This document shows, piece after piece, positions 7,320-13,725 of a stretch of DNA of 17,338 nt. The notes under the pieces are model-generated. The model was given only the letters and a program-made list of their open reading frames with translations, did not search any database and was not told the DNA's origin. The stretch is taken from positions 1-17,338 of the forward strand of contig CANHON010000047.1 of assembly GCA_947462115.1 (NCBI GenBank), read 5' to 3'. The number at the start of each line of letters is the position of its first letter. Position 1 is the stretch's first letter. Made by a program: the position numbers and the translations under genes. The DNA is from Deltaproteobacteria bacterium (GTDB lineage: Bacteria > Myxococcota_A > UBA796 > UBA2385).

Positions 7320-8922
7320 ACTCCAGCACCAGATCGTCGTCTTCGAACTCCTCGACGTTGATCTCGGGCTCGACCTGGGCCGGGGCGTGCCAGTTGGTGC
7401 CGGGCAGCACGGGGTTGCCCTCGAAGGGGCGGGTCTCGACGAGCTGGGCGCGGGGGCTCGTGAGCACCTGCAGGAGCTGAAGGCCGGTGGGCATGCCGTT
7501 GCTGCTGCGGCCGAGGCCGATGGACGGCAGGCGCAGGCTGGCGCCGATGGTGCCGCGGTTGATGTTGAGCGCGCCGGTGCGCAGGCGGTCGCGCAGCTCG
7601 CCCATCACCGGGCTTTCGAGGGCGCCGAAGACGCTGGTGGCGAGGCGGTAGGCCGTCTGGTTGTGCAGGGCGGCGGCCTCTTGCCAGGTGGCGACCCGGT
7701 AGACCAGCAGCATGGGGCCCGGCGGCTCGTCGTTGAGGAAGGCCTGGCCGTTGTCCCAGTGCACCCGGTAGATGGCCGGCTTGGCGTAAAAGCCGCGGTG
7801 CTCGGCCTCGTAGGGGCCGGCCTCGAGCAGGGCTTGGTGGCCCTTGCTGGCGAGCTGGCGGGCGAAGCGCCGGTAGCGGGCCCGGAGGTTCTCGCTGACC
7901 AAGGGCCCCATGAACACGTCGTTGCGGAAGCCGTAGCCGATCTGGATGCGGCTGGTGTGGTCGATGAGCTCGTTGATAAAGCGGTCGTAGACGCTGTCCA
8001 CGACGATGACCCGGCCGGTGGAGTTGTGCCGCTGGCCCGCCGTGAGGAAGGCGCCGACCATGACCTCGTAGACCGCTTGGTCGATGTCGGCGTCCTCGAG
8101 CACGATGGCGGTGCCCTTGCCGCCGGTCTGGGCCACGATGGGGATGTTGGGGCGGTCGGCGAGGAGCTGGCGCAGGGTGGCGGCCGTCTCGAAGCTGCCG
8201 GTGAACAGCAGGCAATCGACGCTCGGGTTGAGCGCCATGCGCTGGCCGACCTGGGCGCCCGGGCCCTGCACCATGTTGTAGACGCCGCGGGGCAGCTTGC
8301 AGCGGTCCCACATCTCGGCCACGGCTTGGCCCACGCCCGGCGTGAACTTACTGGCCTTGGTGACCACGGCGTTGCCGGCCAAAATGGCGGCGGCGGCGTT
8401 GGTCGCGGGCAGCAGCAGGGGGAAGTTGTAGGAGGACAGCAGGCAGACCACGCCGCGGGGCAAGAAGTCGCTGCGGGCGCCGATGTCCTCGATGATGCGC
8501 GGGCTGAGGAGGGCGAGGCCCTCGTCGAGGTACTGGTCGAGGGCCCGGACGGCCGCCTGCACCTCTTGGCGCGACTCCCACAGCGGCTTGCCGACCTCGC
8601 GGGTGATCAGCCGCGCGAGCCGCTCTTGGAAGCGCGCGAGGTTGTCGCGGAAGCGCCGGACGGCGGCGGCGCGCTCCACCAGCGGCACCCGACGCCAGGT
8701 GCGGGCCCCCACACGGGCCTGCTCGACGGCCTCGTCGGCGCTGGTCTCGGAGAAGGGGAAGCGGCCGAGCACGTCGGCGCGGTCGCCCGGATTGACGCCG
8801 TTGATGTAGCCATCGACGACCTCGGGCTTGAAGAAGGAGCCGTAGATGTAGTCGCCCTTGCGGACGATGCGGTCCCGAGAGTCGTCCACGGCGGCCATCT
8901 CCTGCTTCGCGGTGTCATCCAC
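7318..8922 (-). CDS. Aldehyde dehydrogenase-fold protein lacking catalytic Cys and Glu (probable pseudoenzyme)
   Basis: 534 residues from a GTG. The closest family by eye is the succinylglutamate-semialdehyde dehydrogenase (AstD) type. Fold and NAD-site landmarks are present: SSYNFP with N166, the cofactor-region Lys K189, FTGS (240-243), E399 followed by GP, and a C-terminal INRGTIGAS. The catalytic pair is not. The general base in the usual E-x-GG motif is Q265 (AQTGGKG), and the nucleophile in the usual GQxC motif is H299 (AGQRHNS). The two lie 34 residues apart, as the active Glu and Cys do in the family, so the alignment is not in doubt. Dehydrogenase activity of the normal kind is unlikely; binding of NAD(H) or a structural or regulatory role is possible. 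The C-terminus has an acidic tail (VEEFEDDDLVLE). The start is uncertain: GTG 8922 has no Shine-Dalgarno, whereas an in-frame GTG at 8889 has AGGAG nine bases upstream. Residue numbers use 8922. Confidence 0.88.
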   Translation of the reverse strand: MDDTAKQEMAAVDDSRDRIVRKGDYIYGSFFKPEVVDGYINGVNPGDRADVLGRFPFSETSADEAVEQARVGARTWRRVPLVERAAAVRRFRDNLARFQERLARLITREVGKPLWESRQEVQAAVRALDQYLDEGLALLSPRIIEDIGARSDFLPRGVVCLLSSYNFPLLLPATNAAAAILAGNAVVTKASKFTPGVGQAVAEMWDRCKLPRGVYNMVQGPGAQVGQRMALNPSVDCLLFTGSFETAATLRQLLADRPNIPIVAQTGGKGTAIVLEDADIDQAVYEVMVGAFLTAGQRHNSTGRVIVVDSVYDRFINELIDHTSRIQIGYGFRNDVFMGPLVSENLRARYRRFARQLASKGHQALLEAGPYEAEHRGFYAKPAIYRVHWDNGQAFLNDEPPGPMLLVYRVATWQEAAALHNQTAYRLATSVFGALESPVMGELRDRLRTGALNINRGTIGASLRLPSIGLGRSSNGMPTGLQLLQVLTSPRAQLVETRPFEGNPVLPGTNWHAPAQVEPEINVEEFEDDDLVLE

Positions 8923-8948
8923 CGGCGCGAGGGCGGCCGGGCCGGCGG

Positions 8949-8954
8949 AGTATA
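8949..8954 (-). promoter_or_regulatory. Candidate -10 element for the aldehyde dehydrogenase-like gene
   Basis: TATACT on the minus strand stands out in a region of almost pure G+C, 27 bases upstream of the GTG at 8922 and 60 upstream of the alternative GTG at 8889. No convincing -35 lies 16-18 bases further up, so the call rests on one hexamer. Confidence 0.25.
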
Positions 8955-9030
8955 GCGCGGTCCGCGCGGCGGCGGCGGGCGTGGCCCAGGCAGGGGGGAC
9001 CGGATAGTGCGCCGGCCCGCACGAAGCTGA

Positions 9031-9041
9031 CCGTCTGACGG
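9031..9041. promoter_or_regulatory. Short dyad upstream of the transsulfuration operon
   Basis: CCGTCTGACGG has perfect 5-base arms around a single central base. It lies seven bases before the GGGAG Shine-Dalgarno of the cystathionine beta-synthase gene. A one-base loop cannot form an RNA hairpin, so if functional it would be a protein-binding site. It could be chance. Confidence 0.2.
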
Positions 9042-9059
9042 CCGCAAAGGGAGCCCACC

Positions 9060-10541
9060 GTGCCCGCCTCCAAGATCGACTCCTCCAAGGCCGCTGGCGT
9101 GGCCGCCCCGGCGAGCGCCGGCCCCGGCGCCCCGTCCCCCTCGATTGATCCGCGCTACCACCGGGTCTTCCCGAGCATCCTCGACGCGATCGGCGACACC
9201 CCCGTGGTCCGCCTCAACCGCGTGGCGCGGGACCTCAAAAGCACCGTCTACGCCAAGGTCGAGGCCTACAACCCGGCTGGCTCGGTCAAGGACCGCATCG
9301 CTCTGCACATCATCGAGCGGGCCGAGGCGCGCGGCGAGCTCAAGCCCGGCGCCACCATCATCGAGGCCACCAGCGGCAACACCGGCGCGGGCCTCGCGAT
9401 GGTCGCGGCGCTCAAGGGCTACAAGACCATCTTTGTCATGCCCGACAAGCAGTCCGAAGAGAAGCGCGCGGCGCTCCGGGCCTGGGGCGCGCAGGTGGTG
9501 ATCACGCCCACCAACGTCGATGCGGAAGATCCGCGGTCCTACTACAGCACCGCCCGCCGGCTCGTGGCCGAGACCCCCAACTCCTTCTACGCAAACCAGT
9601 ACCACAACGCCGACAACCCCGAGTCGCACTACCTGACCACGGGGCCCGAGCTCTACCGGCAGCTCGCCGGCGAGATCGACGTGTTCATCGCGGGCGTGGG
9701 CACCGGCGGCACCATCTCGGGCATCGGGCGCTACCTCAAGGAGCAGAACCCGAAGATCCAGATCGTCGGCGTGGATCCGGTGGGTTCGCTGTACTACGAC
9801 TACTTCCACTCCGGGCAGCTCACCCAGCCCCACACCTACGTCCTGGAGGGCATCGGCGAGGACTTCTTGCCCTCCACCATGGACTTCCAGTACGTCGATG
9901 ACGTGGTGCGCGTCAATGACAAAGAGTGCTTCCAGATGACGCGGCGGCTGGTGCGCGAGGAGGGCCTCTACGTCGGCGGCTCCTGCGGCGCGGCGGTGGC
10001 TGGGGCGCTCAAGTACCTGCGTCGGCACGACCGCGAGGGCCTGCGGGCCGTCGTTTTGCTGCCCGACAGCGCCACCCGCTACATGTCCAAGGTGTTCAAC
10101 GACGCCTGGATGCGCGAGAACGGCTTCTTGGAGCCCGAGACCTCGCTGGGCCACGTGCGCGACCTCGTCGAGGAGCGCACCGCCCGCAAGCTCGTGTCCG
10201 TTCGGGCCGAGGCCACCGTGCCCGAGGCCGTCGGCGTGCTCAAGCTGCACGGCATCAGCCAGGTGCCGGTGGTCAACGACGGCAAGATCGTCGGCGTGCT
10301 GTTCGAGAAGCGCCTGCTGGAGCGCGCGCTCGAGGGCGGCCGGTCGGACGTGCCGGTCGGCGAGCTGGTCGACGCCTCCTACTGCACGGTCGATCCCGAC
10401 ACCGAGGTCACGGTGCTCACGGAGCTGTTCCGGCGCTTCAAGGTGGCGGTGGTGCTCGGCGAGAAGAACGTCCCGGTCGATATTATCACCCGGATCGACT
10501 TGATCGACTACATCTCCAAGGCCAACGCCCGCCGCCTGTAG
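9060..10541 (+). CDS. cbs: Cystathionine beta-synthase, PLP enzyme with C-terminal CBS domain pair
   Basis: 493 residues from GTG, with GGGAG six bases upstream. The PLP-dependent catalytic domain (about 37-345) has NPAGSVKDR with Schiff-base K77, the phosphate/substrate loop TSGNTGAG (104-111), GTGGTISG (214-221) and GGSCGAA (306-312, S308). Two CBS motifs occupy about 370-490 (for example HGISQVPVV at 397-405). The family condenses L-serine with homocysteine to cystathionine in the cytosol, and the CBS pair commonly acts as a regulatory module, in some members responding to S-adenosylmethionine. The N-terminal 35 residues are low-complexity and have no CxxH haem site, unlike the animal enzyme. 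A cystathionine gamma-synthase/lyase starts 15 bases later, which supports the cystathionine role over plain cysteine synthase. The gene opens a five-gene run ending at 15275. Confidence 0.95.
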   Translation: MPASKIDSSKAAGVAAPASAGPGAPSPSIDPRYHRVFPSILDAIGDTPVVRLNRVARDLKSTVYAKVEAYNPAGSVKDRIALHIIERAEARGELKPGATIIEATSGNTGAGLAMVAALKGYKTIFVMPDKQSEEKRAALRAWGAQVVITPTNVDAEDPRSYYSTARRLVAETPNSFYANQYHNADNPESHYLTTGPELYRQLAGEIDVFIAGVGTGGTISGIGRYLKEQNPKIQIVGVDPVGSLYYDYFHSGQLTQPHTYVLEGIGEDFLPSTMDFQYVDDVVRVNDKECFQMTRRLVREEGLYVGGSCGAAVAGALKYLRRHDREGLRAVVLLPDSATRYMSKVFNDAWMRENGFLEPETSLGHVRDLVEERTARKLVSVRAEATVPEAVGVLKLHGISQVPVVNDGKIVGVLFEKRLLERALEGGRSDVPVGELVDASYCTVDPDTEVTVLTELFRRFKVAVVLGEKNVPVDIITRIDLIDYISKANARRL

Positions 10542-10556
10542 GCGCAGGAGCCCCCG

Positions 10557-11687
10557 ATGTCCGAAGCCAACAAGACCCCGCACCTCGACCCCGCTTGGGG
10601 CATCGGCACGCGCGCCATTCACGCCGGGCAGCCGCCCGAATCGGTCACCGGCGCCGTCATGACGCCGGTGTTCCAGACCAGCACCTACGCCCAGCCGCAC
10701 CCCGGGGCCTGGCCCTGGGAGTACAGCCGCACGCACAACCCGACGCGCACGGCGCTCCAAGAGGCGCTGGCGGCGCTCGAGGGCGCCAAGCACGGCCTGT
10801 GCTTCTCCAGCGGCCTCGCGGCCATCGACACCATCATCCGGGCCCTGCCGCCCGGGGCCTCGGTGGTCTGCGGAGATGACGTCTACGGCGGCACGTACCG
10901 CCTGTTCACCCGCGAGTGGTCGCGCTTTGGGCTGAACTTCACCTTCGTGGACACGACCAACCCCGAGCTCGTGATCCCCGAAGGCACCGCCTTGGTTTGG
11001 CTGGAGTCGCCCACCAACCCGCTGCTCAAGACCAGCGACATCCGCGCCATCGCCGAGAAGGCCCACGCGGTCGGCGCGAAGGTGGTCGTGGACAACACCT
11101 TCGCCACGCCGGTCTTTCAGCGCCCGCTCGAGCTCGGGGCCGACGTGGTCATGCACAGCACGACCAAGTACCTCAACGGCCACAGCGACGTGATCGGCGG
11201 CTGCATCCTCACCAGCGACGACGCCTTGGCCGCCCGCTACGCCTTTTTGCAGAACGCGGTGGGCGCGGTGCCCGGCCCCTGGGACTGCTTCCTCGTGATG
11301 CGCGGCCTCAAGACCCTGCACGTGCGGATGGAGCGCCACCAGGCGAGCGCCCAGGCCATCGTCGCTTGGCTCCAGGGCCGGCCGGACGTGGCGCGGGTGC
11401 ACTACCCGGGCTTCGGCGGCATGGTGAGCTTCGTGCTCAAGGGCGATCTCGACGCCGCGACCCGTTTTGTGAAGGCCACCCACTTGTTCACGCTGGCGGA
11501 GAGCCTCGGCGGGGTCGAGAGCCTCATCGAGCTGCCGGCGATCATGACCCACGCGAGCATCCCGGCTGAAGTGCGCGCCGCCATCGGCCTCGACGACGGG
11601 CTCATCCGGCTCAGCGTCGGCATCGAGGACCTCGCCGACCTGCGCCGCGACCTCGAGGGCGCCTTCGCCGCGGCCGCGCAGGCCTGA
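10557..11687 (+). CDS. Cystathionine gamma-lyase/gamma-synthase family PLP enzyme with an internal loop missing
   Basis: 376 residues, ATG with CAGGAG upstream. Family landmarks are YSRTHNPTR (56-64, phosphate-binding Tyr/Arg of the partner subunit), SSGLAAI (84-90), VVVDNTFATP (176-185), STTKYLNGHSD with PLP lysine K204 (201-211), ESLGGVESL near 317-325, and LIRLSVGIED near the C-terminus with the carboxylate-binding Arg. Beside the beta-synthase the expected job is gamma-lyase: cystathionine to cysteine, 2-oxobutyrate and ammonia. Sequence alone does not separate this from gamma-synthase. Oddity: the conserved stretch between YPG and GFGGM, normally about 15 residues with a HPxH-like segment and a conserved Gln, is absent. 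Here VHYPGFGGMVSF (281-292) is continuous. The frame is maintained and the known catalytic residues remain, so activity is possible but oligomer contacts may differ. Confidence 0.92.
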   Translation: MSEANKTPHLDPAWGIGTRAIHAGQPPESVTGAVMTPVFQTSTYAQPHPGAWPWEYSRTHNPTRTALQEALAALEGAKHGLCFSSGLAAIDTIIRALPPGASVVCGDDVYGGTYRLFTREWSRFGLNFTFVDTTNPELVIPEGTALVWLESPTNPLLKTSDIRAIAEKAHAVGAKVVVDNTFATPVFQRPLELGADVVMHSTTKYLNGHSDVIGGCILTSDDALAARYAFLQNAVGAVPGPWDCFLVMRGLKTLHVRMERHQASAQAIVAWLQGRPDVARVHYPGFGGMVSFVLKGDLDAATRFVKATHLFTLAESLGGVESLIELPAIMTHASIPAEVRAAIGLDDGLIRLSVGIEDLADLRRDLEGAFAAAAQA

Positions 11688-11692
11688 GCCCC

Positions 11693-12850
11693 GTGCGCCC
11701 GGCCCCGCCCGATCCGGCGCGGGTCGCCTTGTTGGTGGGCGCGCCGGGCGTGCCGGTGCGGGGCCCCTCGGGGGCCTCGGCCCACGTGCGCGGGCTCTTC
11801 GCGGCCCTGCAGCGCCGCCTCGACGCCCGCCTGTTCGCCGTGCAAGAGGCTGACTCCAGGGGTATTTTCGCCGAGCCGGTCGATGCCTGCTATGGGGGGC
11901 TGCCCCCGTGGCCCCGCCCGATGCTGCGCTGGCGACGCTACCGCGAGGTGCTGGCGGCCCGCCGCTTGGCCCGCGCCCTCGTCGAGCAGAGCCTGAGCGG
12001 CGGCTGGTCGCCCGCGCTGCTGCTCGAGCGCCACAGCCTCTACAGCGACGCCGGCCTCCAGGTGGCGGACCGCTTGGGCCTGCCGTGGCTGCTCGAGGTC
12101 AACGCGCCCGCCGTCGATGAGCGCGCCCAGGTCGAGGAGCTGCGGGCCCCCCGTGAGGCCCGCCGGTGGGAGCGCGGCGTGCTGATGGCGGCCCCGCGGG
12201 TGGTCGCGCCCTCCCGCGCCCTCTGCGCCTGGCTGGAGGCGGGCGTGGGCTGCCGCTCGGTGGCCTGGGTCCCCAACGGCAGCGACCTGCCGATCGGCGA
12301 CCGGGCGGCGGGGCGGCGCGCGCTGGGCCTCACCGAAGATGACGTGGTGGTGGGCTTTGTTGGCTCGATGCGGCCCTGGCATGGGGTGGAGCGCCTGCCC
12401 GCCATCGCCGCGGCCCTCGGCGCGGTGGCGGTGGCGGTCGGGGCCGGCGCCACGCCGGCCGGGGTGCGCGCGCCGGGCTTCTTGGCGGGCCAGTCCTTGG
12501 CCGACGCCATCGCCGCTTTTGACCTCGCGGTGGCGCCGACCCTGCCGGGCAGCCACGGCGGCTTCTGCCCGCTCAAGATCTTGGACTACCGCAGCCAAGG
12601 GGTCCCGGTCGTTGGGAGTGACGTCGGGGACGCCGCTGTGCTCATCGGCGAGGCCGGGGCCGTGGCGCCGGCGGCCGAGCTCGACGGCCTCATCGACCTC
12701 GCCCGCCAGTGGACCGGCCGGAGGACGCCGGTGGCCCGCCGCAGCTGGGATCGGGTGGTGGACGATCTGCTGAACGTGGCCGCCGGTCGGCCCACTGGCA
12801 CGTTGTTCTCCGAGGATGTTCCACGTGGCGCCACGGAGGTGGCCCGATGA
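11693..12850 (+). CDS. Glycosyltransferase, GT-B fold, family-4-like
   Basis: 385 residues from a GTG five bases after the preceding stop. The N-terminal half has the acceptor-side signature GPSGASAHVRGL (24-35). The C-terminal nucleotide-sugar half has WVPNGSD (about 191-197), VGFVGSMRPWHGVE (about 218-231) and FCPLKILDYRSQGVPVV (291-307), corresponding to the donor-binding region of family-4 glycosyltransferases. The usual acidic residue just before this last motif is not obvious (GSHGGFCP). No signal peptide or membrane span is seen, so it is cytosolic or peripheral. It probably transfers a sugar from a nucleotide donor to a surface polysaccharide or small acceptor. The substrate is unknown. 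It sits between the transsulfuration pair and two unusual zinc proteins, and its stop overlaps the next start by ATGA. A role in thiol-glycoside synthesis is possible from context only; no partner deacetylase or ligase is visible. Confidence 0.88.
   Translation: MRPAPPDPARVALLVGAPGVPVRGPSGASAHVRGLFAALQRRLDARLFAVQEADSRGIFAEPVDACYGGLPPWPRPMLRWRRYREVLAARRLARALVEQSLSGGWSPALLLERHSLYSDAGLQVADRLGLPWLLEVNAPAVDERAQVEELRAPREARRWERGVLMAAPRVVAPSRALCAWLEAGVGCRSVAWVPNGSDLPIGDRAAGRRALGLTEDDVVVGFVGSMRPWHGVERLPAIAAALGAVAVAVGAGATPAGVRAPGFLAGQSLADAIAAFDLAVAPTLPGSHGGFCPLKILDYRSQGVPVVGSDVGDAAVLIGEAGAVAPAAELDGLIDLARQWTGRRTPVARRSWDRVVDDLLNVAAGRPTGTLFSEDVPRGATEVAR
12821..12842 (+). promoter_or_regulatory. Shine-Dalgarno of the zinc-ribbon gene within two mutually exclusive small hairpins
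   Basis: GGAGGT (12835-12840) lies six bases before the ATG at 12847 and fixes that start over a longer in-frame one at 12709. Two overlapping dyads involve it. CGTGGCGCCACG (12824-12835) is a perfect palindrome ending at the first base of the Shine-Dalgarno. CCACGGAGGTGG (12831-12842) would place GGAG in the loop of a 4-bp stem. Both cannot form at once. The Shine-Dalgarno is solid; a regulatory role for the hairpins is speculative. Confidence 0.4.
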
Positions 12851-13725
12851 GCGCCCGCTGCTGCCCGGGCTGCGGGGCCGGCCTGGAGCGCCTGGTGCAG
12901 GGCAGCCGGTCCGAGGCGGGCCTGCTGTGCAGCTTTGTGGCCTCCTGCCCAGACTGCGGCTGGACCGAGGCGGCCTGCGCGCCGGGCCTCGTGCCGCCGC
13001 CGTGGCGCGACCGGGCCTTGGCCGAGCAGCGCACCGGCCTGTGGATCGGCCGGGTCGATCCGGCGGCGCTCAGCCGCGCCCTGCGCCTCGCGCTCGGGCT
13101 GCCCGCGGGGCAGGCGACCCGCTGGGCGGCCGCGTCCCCGGGGTGGATCACCGCAGGTCTTCCGATCGAGATGGAGTGGCTGCGCGATGCGCTGGCGGCC
13201 CGGGGCCTGCCCTGCCGGGCGGCGCCGGTGGGGCCCGGGCCGGCGGAGCTGAGCCTGCGCCGGAGCGCCGCGGGGCGCGCCCTCGCCCTCGTCGGCCCGC
13301 CGGGCGCGGGGGCTCCTGTGCGCTCGCTGCGCGCGAAGGCCGTGCTGCGGGGCTTTGTGGAGGCCGGTGGCCGCGGCGTGTCAAGCGAGGACCCGGACGC
13401 GGCGGGCGCCCTGCGGTTCGGGGCGGCGGCGGACCTCGGCGTGCCGCTGCCCCCGCGTCGGCGGGGCGGGCTGCCCCGGGCGCTGATCGACGCGCAGGGC
13501 GGGATCGTAGACGTCGCGGGCCTCGGCGCGCCCGGCGGAGCGGCGGAGGCGGCGCTGTTCGACGCGGCGGTCGAGGGCCTGCCCGAGCTCGGTCGGCCGG
13601 TGGTGATCGGCCTCGACGGCCACGATCGCGGGCCCTGGGCCCTGAGCCTCGAGGCCTGCGCGGGCATGGCGCCGGCGCGGGTGGTGGAGGCCTTGCTCAG
13701 CGGTGAGGCCGGTGTGACCTCGTGA
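12847..13725 (+). CDS. Zinc-ribbon protein with ribosomal L7/L12 C-terminal-like domain
   Basis: 292 residues from ATG 12847 with a full GGAGGT. The N-terminus is a zinc ribbon: C6-x2-C9 (CCPGCG) and C34-x2-C37 (CPDCGW). Residues about 70-127 align nearly without gaps to the L7/L12 C-terminal domain: an initial helix ending in ALGL, then ATRWAAASPGWITAGL, matching the family's EAK..VE.AP..(I/L)K.G pattern, then a helix EWLRDALAARG in place of the family's A..LKK.LE.AG. One residue is missing in the last loop. The remaining 165 residues match nothing I recognise. The segment LVGPPGAGAP has the look of a P-loop but no Lys-Thr/Ser, so it is not one. ClpS shares this fold, so a ClpS-like adaptor is the alternative. 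The gene overlaps the glycosyltransferase (ATGA) and the beta'-like gene (GTGA), so all three are probably made together. Confidence 0.75.
   Translation: MSARCCPGCGAGLERLVQGSRSEAGLLCSFVASCPDCGWTEAACAPGLVPPPWRDRALAEQRTGLWIGRVDPAALSRALRLALGLPAGQATRWAAASPGWITAGLPIEMEWLRDALAARGLPCRAAPVGPGPAELSLRRSAAGRALALVGPPGAGAPVRSLRAKAVLRGFVEAGGRGVSSEDPDAAGALRFGAAADLGVPLPPRRRGGLPRALIDAQGGIVDVAGLGAPGGAAEAALFDAAVEGLPELGRPVVIGLDGHDRGPWALSLEACAGMAPARVVEALLSGEAGVTS

Noticed and set aside
7132..8955. A 607-codon plus-strand frame opposite the aldehyde dehydrogenase-like gene
   Set aside because: It overlaps the histidine kinase end and runs antisense to a full dehydrogenase fold. No motifs are seen.
9003..9008. GATAGT as a -10 element for the transsulfuration operon
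   Set aside because: There is no -35 at a suitable distance and the match is weak.
8607..11552. A 981-codon minus-strand frame spanning the dehydrogenase-like gene start and the transsulfuration genes
   Set aside because: It runs antisense through two clearly coding enzymes, is low-complexity and has no domain. It is a composition artefact.
12709..12846. A 46-residue N-terminal extension of the zinc-ribbon protein
   Set aside because: The ATG at 12847 has a perfect GGAGGT six bases upstream and gives the usual ATGA overlap. The extension lies within the glycosyltransferase coding sequence.
13279..13320. Possible Walker A motif (LVGPPGAGAP) in the zinc-ribbon protein
   Set aside because: The Lys-Ser/Thr is missing and no Walker B partner is visible. 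It is Gly/Pro-rich sequence.
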